Translations under genes and position numbers: made by a program | Shown: positions 1-5,654 of the stretch, in pieces | Position numbering within the stretch: position 1 is the stretch's first letter | Layout: each line of letters starts with the position of its first letter | DNA from: Rickettsia typhi | GTDB taxonomy: Bacteria > Pseudomonadota > Alphaproteobacteria > Rickettsiales > UBA1997 | Length of the DNA stretch: 5,654 nt | Reading direction: 5' to 3' | Assembly: GCA_945898025.1 (NCBI GenBank) | Contig: CAMDGT010000087.1 | Span: 1-5,654 of the forward strand | The notes under the pieces: model-generated | What the model saw: the letters and a program-made list of their open reading frames with translations, nothing else | Databases searched by the model: none | What the model was told of the DNA's origin: nothing

Positions 1-1403
1 ACTTCTTTTTTAGTAATTTTTTCATCAAAATAGGCGATATTTTTAAATATTGTGCCAGAAAAAATAAAATCATCTTGACCAACATAAGCAAAAATATTTC
101 TTAATTCTTTGAGCGACAATTGAGAAATATCAATATTATTTAACGATACAGCCCCATTTGTCGGGCTATAAAAACGAATCAACAATTTTAAAATCGTTGA
201 TTTTCCTGAACCGCTTAAACCAACAATTGCAACTTTTTGACCAGATTTTATTGATAAATTGAAATTATCTAAAATTTTATTATTATCTTCGTAACCAAAA
301 CTTACACTATTAAACCTAATTTCTGGAGGATTATTTTCATTTACCCTCAAAGATAAGAGGGTTGATTTTTCTAAAATCGAAGACTCAATTTCTAATAAAC
401 TAAAAACCCGATTCAAAACCGCCGAAGCAGTCTGTAATTGACCAGAAATTTGACTAAGTGAAGCGAGTGCAGTTGAGGCAATAATTGCATAAAAAATAAA
501 AGAAGATAATTCTCCAGAAGTAAGCGAGCCTTTTAAAACACTATTACCACCAAACCACATCAACAAACCAACTAAAGAAAATGCATTAAAAACAACCATA
601 GCAATCATTAAAGCCTTTAAGCGACTCTTTTTAATTGAAATTAATAAATTTCTGCGAATATAAAAATTAAAACGACTAGATTCTCTATCTTCGCAAGAAT
701 AAGACTGAACAGTCTTGATATTGTTAAGAGTTTCCTCGATATGCGAACTTATTTCACCTAAGGAAGATTGAGCGATAAGGGATAATTTTTTAATCTTTTT
801 TCCTAAAAAAATAATTGGCATAATCGCTACAGGAATAAAAAAGAACATCAATAAACTTAGCTTCCAATTAGTTAAGAATAAACAAAAAATACAACCAAAA
901 AATAATATAATATTTCTCAGTAAAAAAGATAAATTACTGGTTGCGATATTATAAATTAGAGCTGTGTCGGCAATAATTCGCGAAGATATATCGCCAACTT
1001 TATTGTTCTCAAAAAAATCAATTGAGATTCTAATTACGTGCTGGTAAATATTACAGCGAATATCGTTAATGATTTTTTCTGCAACAATATTAATAATAGA
1101 AGAGCGAAAATAGCCACATATCGCCATCACAAAAACTCCGACAATAAAACATAATAGTGATAAAGCAAGAGCATGCAAACTCTTCTCAACGAAGCCAGAA
1201 TCAATTAAATATTTAATAACCTTGCCAAAGCTTAAAATCACTAAAGCAGTCACTGTTAAGAACAATAAAGCAACATAAATTGAGTTTTTATAGGGCTTTA
1301 AGAATGGCAATAAATGCTTAAAATTACTATATTTTGTTGTTGTAATTTTTGAATGCGGATCCATTTTTGACATTTGAACTTGATTAGTTAAAATTTTTTT
1401 CAT
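1..1403 (-). CDS. MsbA-like ABC exporter (permease fused to ATPase), partial, C-terminus beyond left edge
   Basis: This is a half-transporter of the ABC-B (type IV exporter) class, expected to dimerise in the inner membrane and use ATP to export a lipid or other hydrophobic substrate. The first 467 residues are present. Residues 30-335 form the transmembrane domain with about six hydrophobic segments (for example 41-60, 78-98, 160-178, 184-200, 266-285 and 300-318) and the cytoplasmic stretch SSHIEETLNNIKTVQSY near 219-235, typical of this family. The nucleotide-binding domain follows: A-loop Tyr371 in VSFGY, Walker A GLSGSGKST at 395-403, and Q-loop Gln443 in YVGQDDF. The signature LSGGQ, Walker B and H-loop should lie in the roughly 120 residues off the window. 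The start is the first ATG after an in-frame stop at 1440-1442; ATGs at 1373 and 1364 (codons read leftwards) are alternatives, and none has a ribosome binding site. It diverges from tatA. The substrate cannot be told; the MsbA-related alphaproteobacterial subgroup is my best guess. Confidence 0.93.
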   Translation of the reverse strand, partial: MKKILTNQVQMSKMDPHSKITTTKYSNFKHLLPFLKPYKNSIYVALLFLTVTALVILSFGKVIKYLIDSGFVEKSLHALALSLLCFIVGVFVMAICGYFRSSIINIVAEKIINDIRCNIYQHVIRISIDFFENNKVGDISSRIIADTALIYNIATSNLSFLLRNIILFFGCIFCLFLTNWKLSLLMFFFIPVAIMPIIFLGKKIKKLSLIAQSSLGEISSHIEETLNNIKTVQSYSCEDRESSRFNFYIRRNLLISIKKSRLKALMIAMVVFNAFSLVGLLMWFGGNSVLKGSLTSGELSSFIFYAIIASTALASLSQISGQLQTASAVLNRVFSLLEIESSILEKSTLLSLRVNENNPPEIRFNSVSFGYEDNNKILDNFNLSIKSGQKVAIVGLSGSGKSTILKLLIRFYSPTNGAVSLNNIDISQLSLKELRNIFAYVGQDDFIFSGTIFKNIAYFDEKITKKE

Positions 1404-1518
1404 AAATTTATTGCGAATTATTAATAAATATATTTTAAATTAAAAATATTAAATTAACTTATAAAAGGTTTAAATTTGACTATCTGCTGATTATTAACAG
1501 TTTTATGTTAAATTTCCA

Positions 1519-1556
1519 CTTAATATTTTTGAATCGCCTAATTAAAAATACTTAAG
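1519..1556. repeat. AT-rich inverted repeat (12-bp arms, one bulged base)
   Basis: The left arm CTTAATATTTTT (1519-1530) pairs with the right arm AAAAATACTTAAG (1544-1556) across a 13-base loop. Pairing is complete except for one extra base in the right arm. It ends one base before a second inverted repeat. Because both flanking genes point away from it, a terminator role is unlikely; a regulator site, DNA-bending element or chance AT-rich symmetry are the options. The arms are seen; function is unknown. Confidence 0.45.
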
Positions 1557-1557
1557 A

Positions 1558-1587
1558 TTTTTTAACTCAAGTAATTTAGTTAAAAAA
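1558..1587. repeat. Perfect 10-bp inverted repeat upstream of the tatA promoter
   Basis: TTTTTTAACT (1558-1567) and AGTTAAAAAA (1578-1587) are perfect reverse complements separated by 10 bases. The centre-to-centre spacing of the arms is 20 bases, about two helical turns, which would suit a dimeric DNA-binding protein on one DNA face. The right arm ends about 22 bases before the -10 box of the putative tatA promoter and covers the space where a -35 or upstream element would lie. An internal alternative hairpin, TTAGTT-AAAA-AACTAA (1576-1591), overlaps the right arm. Chance is possible in DNA this AT-rich. Confidence 0.45.
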
Positions 1588-1605
1588 CTAATTTATATTT
1601 GGAAA

Positions 1606-1614
1606 TGCTATAAA
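1606..1614 (+). promoter_or_regulatory. Putative extended -10 promoter for tatA-exoD
   Basis: The sequence TGCTATAAA matches an extended -10 element: TG, one base, then TATAAA, which is 5 of 6 to TATAAT. Transcription would begin near 1621, giving a leader of about 26 bases before the tatA ATG. No good -35 hexamer sits 16-18 bases upstream, as is tolerated by extended -10 promoters. The assignment rests on sequence match and position only. Confidence 0.5.
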
Positions 1615-1646
1615 TCAACCCGTAAAACAACTAAAAATTTATTAAA

Positions 1647-1871
1647 ATGTCTCTAGGAATCTGGGAATTAATGCTTATTCTTGCAATTGTTTTTGTGCTT
1701 TTTGGTGCCGGAAAATTACCACAAGTAATGAATGATCTTGGAAAGGGAATAAAAAATCTTAAAAACGGCCTAAAAAACGAAGAAATTAAAAACAACCTCA
1801 ACAAAGAAGAATCTTTCAAAAATCAAGCTCCAGAAAAAACATCTAGCGAAAATATTGATAAGAATCTATAA
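1647..1871 (+). CDS. tatA: Sec-independent (twin-arginine) translocase subunit TatA
   Basis: TatA oligomerises in the inner membrane to form the transient channel through which folded proteins with twin-arginine signals cross, after TatC (with TatB where present) has bound the substrate. The 74-residue protein has the family layout: a very short periplasmic N-terminus, one transmembrane helix at about residues 6-20, the hinge FGAGKLP (19-25), an amphipathic helix with VMNDLGKGIKNLKNGLK (27-43), and a charged, disordered Lys/Glu/Asn-rich tail to the end. The core resembles rickettsial and other alphaproteobacterial TatA. Glu7 lies where TatB proteins often have Glu, but many TatA proteins also have it, and the FG hinge favours TatA over TatB (which usually has a G-P hinge). 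The ATG follows an in-register A-rich leader with no Shine-Dalgarno. No tatB or tatC follows; an ExoD-family gene begins 27 bases later, so the two are probably co-transcribed. Confidence 0.94.
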   Translation: MSLGIWELMLILAIVFVLFGAGKLPQVMNDLGKGIKNLKNGLKNEEIKNNLNKEESFKNQAPEKTSSENIDKNL

Positions 1872-1898
1872 AATAATAATCGGCAATTTTAACAATTA

Positions 1899-2528
1899 GT
1901 GGATCAAAAAAAATTAATCAAAGCACAAGCTTTAGAAGATATTATAACCAGCTCTAATGAAGATAGAATAACCGTAAGAGACCTAGTAAATGCAATGGAT
2001 TCCATAGGTTTTGGGCTAGTTATGCTAATATTTTCTTTTGGCATTACAGTACCACTACCACCACCATTTCCTAGCATAATATCTATTCCGCTGGTTTTAT
2101 TTTCGATTCAAATGTTTTTAGGATATAAATCTCCTAAATTACCAAAAAAATTTTCTAACCTCACGGTTAAAAGACAAGTAGCTTCAACATTGGTACAGAA
2201 ATCTTTATTTTATACTGGTAAAGCAGAAAAAATTCTTAAGCCCCGTCTTGAATTCATGTTTTGCCCTAATGGAGAAAGAGTTATAGGTCTTTTTATCTTG
2301 ATATTTTCTTCTTTTATTTTACTGCCGATGCCTCTTTCGAATTTTATTCCCGGAGTTGGGATATTAATTATGTCGCTTGGCTTATTAAGCAAAGATGGAG
2401 TTGCATTAATTTGTGGAATCATAATTGGATTGATAGGAATCATAGTATCAACAACCTTAACTATTCTTGGCTTTGAATTTATGGCTAAAATCATTGAATA
2501 TTGCAAAGAATTGTTCTTTTTAATTTAA
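1899..2528 (+). CDS. exoD: ExoD-family multipass membrane protein (GTG start)
   Basis: This 209-residue integral membrane protein belongs to the ExoD family, named for a Sinorhizobium gene whose loss reduces exopolysaccharide and alkali tolerance; the biochemical activity of the family is not established. A soluble N-terminal segment (1-35) contains EDRITVRDLVNAM. Hydrophobic blocks lie at about 36-75, 128-163 and 166-195. Proline-rich turns VPLPPPFPS (51-59) and LLPMPLSNFIPG (141-152) interrupt the first two blocks, and GLLSKDGV (161-168) matches the family's conserved GL..(R/K)DG segment. GTG is the start because an in-frame TAA lies at 1890-1892 and only CAA and TTA codons intervene; the next in-frame ATG (1995) would remove the conserved N-terminal part. 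No Shine-Dalgarno is visible. The two membrane halves share an exactly spaced motif (see findings). It follows tatA by 27 bases, consistent with one transcript. Confidence 0.86.
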   Translation: MDQKKLIKAQALEDIITSSNEDRITVRDLVNAMDSIGFGLVMLIFSFGITVPLPPPFPSIISIPLVLFSIQMFLGYKSPKLPKKFSNLTVKRQVASTLVQKSLFYTGKAEKILKPRLEFMFCPNGERVIGLFILIFSSFILLPMPLSNFIPGVGILIMSLGLLSKDGVALICGIIIGLIGIIVSTTLTILGFEFMAKIIEYCKELFFLI

Positions 2529-2575
2529 AAAATATAAATATAAGTTGTATTTTACTGAAGTTAATTTTATATTTT
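2529..2575. repeat. AU-only inverted repeat just after the exoD stop
   Basis: AAAATATAAA (2529-2538) is a perfect reverse complement of TTTATATTTT (2566-2575), with a 27-base loop. It begins immediately after the exoD stop codon and ends in a short T run, so it could act as a weak terminator, but the stem has no G-C pair and the loop is long. Its right arm overlaps the proposed carA -10 box. Chance symmetry is quite likely. Confidence 0.25.
2545..2573 (+). promoter_or_regulatory. Possible weak promoter for carA-glyS
   Basis: TTGTAT (2545-2550) and TATATT (2568-2573) are separated by the optimal 17 bases. The -10 matches the consensus in 5 of 6 positions; the -35 matches only TTG. Transcription would start near 2580 with a leader of about 50 bases. 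The 102-base gap after exoD, the largest on the plus strand, supports an independent start. AT-rich DNA produces many such matches by chance. Confidence 0.38.
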
Positions 2576-2630
2576 GCCAAAAATTAAATAATGAATTAAA
2601 ATAATAATTTACTAAATAAAAAACTAAAAT

Positions 2631-3863
2631 ATGCAAAATTTTGTTGGTCAAAATATCGATAATTCAAATAAATTGGGTTTAAATGAATATTCTCCAAATA
2701 AAAAAAATGCCGTTCTAATATTCTCAAACAAAGACTATCTAATCGGTTGCGGAATTGGAAAAACCGGAGTTACAACTGGTGAAATATGTTTTAATACCGC
2801 AATAACTGGATATCAAGAAATTCTTACCGACCCTTCATATTCTGGACAAATTATCAATTTTACCTTCCCGCATATTGGCAATGTTGGCACTAACAATAAT
2901 GATATCGAGGGTAATTTTGCCAGAGCTTCAGGGTTAATAATTCGTGAAAATATTACAAACCCCTCGAATTATCGTTCACAAGAACATTTTAACCAATGGC
3001 TTGTTTCGCAAAATCTAATCGGCATTTGCGGAGTTGACACCAGATTAATTACAAAAATTATTCGTCAAAATGGGGCAAAAACCGTTGCAATTATTCATTT
3101 TTCCCACGATGAAGAAATTAATCAAGAATCAATTGCTAAAATTGCCAACCAAATAAATAATGTAACCGATCTCAAAGGTGTTGAGCTTGCGAGCGGAGCC
3201 AGCGAGAATAAACACTATAAATGGATTAATCAAGGAAAATGGAACCAAGAAAAAAATCAATTTCAAGAAAATCAATCATCCACAAAGTTTAAGGTAACTG
3301 CAATTGATTATGGCGCAAAATTAAATATACTTCGTTGCCTTACTGAATTTGGTTGCGATGTCGAAGTATTGCCCGCAAACTCTAAAATTGAAGATATTCT
3401 AAAAGCTAATCCCGACGGAGTGTTTCTTTCCAACGGTCCCGGCGATCCTTCTGAAACTTCAAAATACACCAGTTCAGTAATTCAAGAAATAATCAAAAGA
3501 AAAATTCCTCTTTTTGGAATTTGCTTAGGTCATCAACTGCTAGCAATTGCAATTGGTGCAAAAACCATTAAAATGAATCAAGGTCATCGCGGAGCTAATC
3601 ACCCCGTGCAAAATCTTAAAACTAAACAAGTTGAAATTACCAGCCAAAATCATGGCTTTGCGGTAGAGGCAAGCACCTTACCTAGCAATGCCGAAATTAC
3701 CCATATTTCACTTTTTGACGGCTCTGTTGAAGGTATAAAACTAAAAGATGCACCTGCTTTTTCTGTTCAATATCATCCAGAAAGCTCACCGGGACCAAGC
3801 GATAGCTACTACTTATTTCAAGATTTCATCAATTTAATGAAAGAAAGTAAAAATTTTCTTTAA
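2631..3863 (+). CDS. carA: Carbamoyl-phosphate synthase small (glutaminase) subunit
   Basis: CarA hydrolyses glutamine and passes ammonia through a tunnel to CarB, which makes carbamoyl phosphate for pyrimidine and arginine synthesis in the cytoplasm. Residues 27-190 form the CPSase small-chain N-terminal domain, with GEICFNTAITGYQEILTDPS (50-69), FTFPHIGNVGTN (78-89) and GICGVDTRLITK (131-142). Residues 221-405 form the class I amidotransferase domain: oxyanion-hole segment SNGPGDP (267-273), nucleophile Cys298 in GICLGHQ, GHRGANHPV (318-326), QNHGFAV (339-345), and His382 with Glu384 in YHPES complete the triad, so the enzyme should be active. At 410 residues it exceeds E. coli CarA (382), mainly through a longer N-terminus and an Asn/Gln-rich interdomain linker near 198-218. 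The ATG is the only good start before the conserved domain; no Shine-Dalgarno precedes it. No carB is adjacent. glyS follows after 32 bases with no terminator between. Confidence 0.97.
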   Translation: MQNFVGQNIDNSNKLGLNEYSPNKKNAVLIFSNKDYLIGCGIGKTGVTTGEICFNTAITGYQEILTDPSYSGQIINFTFPHIGNVGTNNNDIEGNFARASGLIIRENITNPSNYRSQEHFNQWLVSQNLIGICGVDTRLITKIIRQNGAKTVAIIHFSHDEEINQESIAKIANQINNVTDLKGVELASGASENKHYKWINQGKWNQEKNQFQENQSSTKFKVTAIDYGAKLNILRCLTEFGCDVEVLPANSKIEDILKANPDGVFLSNGPGDPSETSKYTSSVIQEIIKRKIPLFGICLGHQLLAIAIGAKTIKMNQGHRGANHPVQNLKTKQVEITSQNHGFAVEASTLPSNAEITHISLFDGSVEGIKLKDAPAFSVQYHPESSPGPSDSYYLFQDFINLMKESKNFL

Positions 3864-3895
3864 CAATTTTTAATTACAAATTAAATTTACCATCA

Positions 3896-5654
3896 ATGAA
3901 GGATTTTTTACTAGAACTTACAACCGAAGAAATTCCTGCATTATTACAAAAAAATGCCGAAATAGACTTTGCCAATATTATCGAAGATTGCTTTACTAAA
4001 GAAGGCTTAAATCTTAATAAATTGCAAATTAAAACCTTTGCAACAGCTCAGAGAATTAGTTGCTATATCGATAATTTAGAAGAAGTCATTGAAGTAAATG
4101 TTGCGGGAAAAGTTGGACCAAAAATTAATGCTCATGAAATTGCTATTAATGGCTTTCTAAAAGCAAACAACATAGAATCGCTAGATAAATTAACAATAAT
4201 TGAACATAATCAACAAAAATGTTATTTTATTAATCAATCGCAAAAAACTTTAAAAACTATTGATATCATTGAATCTTCGCTGACAATTATTTTGCAAAAA
4301 ATGACAAATAGCTTTGCAAAGTCAATGAAATGGACCTACAAAACATTAGAAGGTTACGAGAATGCTAAATGGATAAGACCAGTTAGAAATATGTGTATTT
4401 TATTTGGTGAATATACTCCAAAATTTACTTTTTTTGGTATTTATGCAAATAATAAAATCTTTGCTCTTGATAAAACAACTCTAATCACTCTTTCTAATGC
4501 CAATCAATATCTACCAACATTAGAATCAAATCAAATTATTGCCAATTTTCATGACAGAAAAGCTTTTATTGTCAAAGAAGTACAAAAAATTAGCTCAAGC
4601 CTAGATCTAGAGCCAATAGACAATCCAGATTTTTCAAATCTTTATGATGAGGTTGCAGGGATGTGCGAATCACCTAATGGCTTAGTTGCAAAAATCGACG
4701 AAAAATTTTCTTATCTTCCCGATGAGGTTTTGATTCTTACTTTAAAATTAAATCAACGATATTTTTGCTTAAAAAAAAGCGACTCTTCTTTATCTCAAAA
4801 TTTTATTTTTTTTAACAACATTAAAAAATCAGCATTCTTAAACAAAGAAAATCAAGAAAAAATAATTATAGATCATCAAAAGCTAGTAAAAGCTCGATTA
4901 AGCGATGCAAGTTTCTTTATTGAAGAAGACCTCAAAACCCCCTTCATTGAACGACAAGAATTATTAAAAAACATTGTTTTTCATCAAAAAGCAGGTTCGG
5001 TTTACAATAAAACCATTAGAATACACGAAATATCTAAATTTTTATCTCTTTTTATAAAAGGTTGCGATATCTCAAGCCTTAAGCAAGCATGCAATTTATG
5101 TAAAAACGACCTAACTACTAAATTAGTTGCGGAAATGCCAGAATTACAGGGCAAAATAGGTAGTTTTTATGCGATGAAACATGATTTTGATAAAAAAATA
5201 TCCGCCTCAATATATGAACATTATTTGCCAAATGGTAATAGCGGAATTAATGCTGACATGCCCCAAACAGCACTTGGAACAGCAATATCAATAGCAGATA
5301 AAATCGATTCAATAACCACATTATTCTTAATTCAAGAAAAGCCCACTAGCTCTCGGGACCCTCTTGGAATCAGAAGAATGGCTCTTTCAATTATAAAAAT
5401 TTGCTTTGATAAAAATATAGACTTGCCACTAAAAACACTAATTCAAAAGTCAATAAAAACCAATATTCTATTATTAAAAAATATTAGCAAAGAGCAAAGA
5501 TTAGACTTTGAGACATTAAAAAATCAGACAATTCAAGAAGTGATAAAATTTTTTGGCGATAGGATAAAATTTTATCTAAAAGATCAAATGCTGTTTCGTA
5601 TTGATATAATAAATTCAGTGATTGATGATTATTTCAATGAAAACTCAAAAACAA
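3896..5654 (+). CDS. glyS: Glycyl-tRNA synthetase beta subunit, partial, C-terminus beyond right edge
   Basis: GlyS is the tRNA-recognising beta chain of the bacterial alpha2beta2 glycyl-tRNA synthetase; the catalytic alpha chain is GlyQ. The frame stays open for 586 codons and runs off the window. Family landmarks in order: N-terminal FLLELTTEEIP (4-14), WIRPVRNMCILFG (around 160-172), the DEVAGMCESPNGLVAK region with LNQRYF (about 247-290), ARLSDASFFIEEDL (333-346), VFHQKAGSVYNKT (361-373), AEMPELQGKIGSFYA (411-425), EHYLP (441-445), and KPTSSRDPLGIRR (482-494). The remaining roughly 100 residues should complete the C-terminal anticodon-binding (DALR-like) domain. The GHRF-type motif usual near residue 190 is not recognisable (see findings). 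The ATG is chosen because family homology begins at residue 4; it has no Shine-Dalgarno. Unusually, carA rather than glyQ lies immediately upstream, 32 bases away. Confidence 0.96.
   Translation, partial: MKDFLLELTTEEIPALLQKNAEIDFANIIEDCFTKEGLNLNKLQIKTFATAQRISCYIDNLEEVIEVNVAGKVGPKINAHEIAINGFLKANNIESLDKLTIIEHNQQKCYFINQSQKTLKTIDIIESSLTIILQKMTNSFAKSMKWTYKTLEGYENAKWIRPVRNMCILFGEYTPKFTFFGIYANNKIFALDKTTLITLSNANQYLPTLESNQIIANFHDRKAFIVKEVQKISSSLDLEPIDNPDFSNLYDEVAGMCESPNGLVAKIDEKFSYLPDEVLILTLKLNQRYFCLKKSDSSLSQNFIFFNNIKKSAFLNKENQEKIIIDHQKLVKARLSDASFFIEEDLKTPFIERQELLKNIVFHQKAGSVYNKTIRIHEISKFLSLFIKGCDISSLKQACNLCKNDLTTKLVAEMPELQGKIGSFYAMKHDFDKKISASIYEHYLPNGNSGINADMPQTALGTAISIADKIDSITTLFLIQEKPTSSRDPLGIRRMALSIIKICFDKNIDLPLKTLIQKSIKTNILLLKNISKEQRLDFETLKNQTIQEVIKFFGDRIKFYLKDQMLFRIDIINSVIDDYFNENSKT

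Larger units (their letters stand above)
1404..1646. other. Divergent intergenic region between the ABC exporter gene and tatA
   Basis: This 243-base non-coding stretch is extremely AT-rich and separates two divergently transcribed genes, so it must carry promoters for both. It holds two adjacent inverted repeats (1519-1556 and 1558-1587) and an extended -10 box facing tatA (1606-1614), listed separately. For the leftward gene the best -10-like hexamer is TATAAG, read leftwards from 1463 to 1458, but no matching -35 lies 16-18 bases upstream of it. A TTGACT at 1476-1481 has no partner -10 at normal spacing. I see no tRNA, small RNA or credible small ORF. Confidence 0.6.

Noticed and set aside
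1484..1500. Imperfect palindrome CTG-N11-CAG resembling a regulator site.
   Set aside because: Only some inner positions are symmetric and the arms are three bases; too weak to call an operator.
1505..1555. A 16-codon ORF (ATG to TAA) in the divergent intergenic region, downstream of a TTGACT at 1476-1481.
   Set aside because: It has no ribosome binding site and no -10 at proper spacing from the TTGACT. It overlaps the 1519-1556 inverted repeat, and such short ORFs are expected by chance.
1631..1819. Minus-strand ORF of 62 codons.
   Set aside because: It lies antisense across tatA, whose protein is clearly recognisable; the antisense translation shows no family features.
2210..2506. Minus-strand ORF of 98 codons.
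   Set aside because: It lies wholly antisense to the exoD membrane region and is a composition shadow of the hydrophobic codons there.
2529..2630. Possible attenuator, riboswitch or PyrR-type control in the carA leader.
   Set aside because: There is no leader peptide, no GC-containing stem, no T-run terminator of useful strength and no recognisable aptamer core in the 102 bases.
3864..3895. Possible terminator between carA and glyS.
   Set aside because: The 32-base gap is AT-rich with no stable stem, so read-through is more likely.
1647..5654. Possible altered genetic code (TGA as Trp) or gene decay, as seen in some reduced genomes.
   Set aside because: Trp positions in tatA, carA and glyS use TGG, no in-frame TGA occurs, all visible stops are TAA, and the reading frames and key motifs are intact.

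Overview
This window looks like ordinary core chromosome of an AT-rich (very roughly 70% A+T by eye) alphaproteobacterium, most likely a Rickettsiales-type or similarly reduced lineage. The evidence is the protein signatures: a short TatA with an FGAGKLPQVM core, a CarA with the alphaproteobacterial FTFPHIGNVGTN segment, a separate class II glycyl-tRNA synthetase beta chain, and an ExoD-family membrane protein. Having carA argues against Rickettsia proper, which lost de novo pyrimidine synthesis. The order-level assignment is inference. I see no phage, transposon, CRISPR, tRNA or rRNA signal.

Layout. Positions 1-1403 (minus strand) hold most of an MsbA-like ABC exporter, cut by the left edge shortly after the Q-loop. 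Positions 1404-1646 form a 243-base divergent intergenic region with two adjacent AT-rich inverted repeats and an extended -10 promoter facing right. On the plus strand follow tatA (1647-1871), an ExoD-family gene with a GTG start (1899-2528), carA (2631-3863) and glyS (3896 to the right edge, about 100 residues short of full length). Gaps are 27, 102 and 32 bases. This suggests two transcription blocks, tatA-exoD and carA-glyS, with a plausible weak promoter in the 102-base gap.

How the genes relate. Three are cell-envelope genes: a lipid or drug exporter, a Tat pore subunit and a membrane protein linked to exopolysaccharide. Two are housekeeping genes: carbamoyl phosphate for pyrimidines and arginine, and charging of tRNA-Gly. 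TatA, CarA and GlyS each need partner subunits (TatC with or without TatB; CarB; GlyQ), and none of those is next to them here. None of the five starts has a recognisable Shine-Dalgarno sequence, and all three visible stop codons are TAA.

I did not find convincing evidence of a new system. The points most worth checking are an exact-spacing internal repeat in the ExoD protein, loss of a usually conserved GHRF-type motif in GlyS, and the paired dyads in the divergent promoter region.
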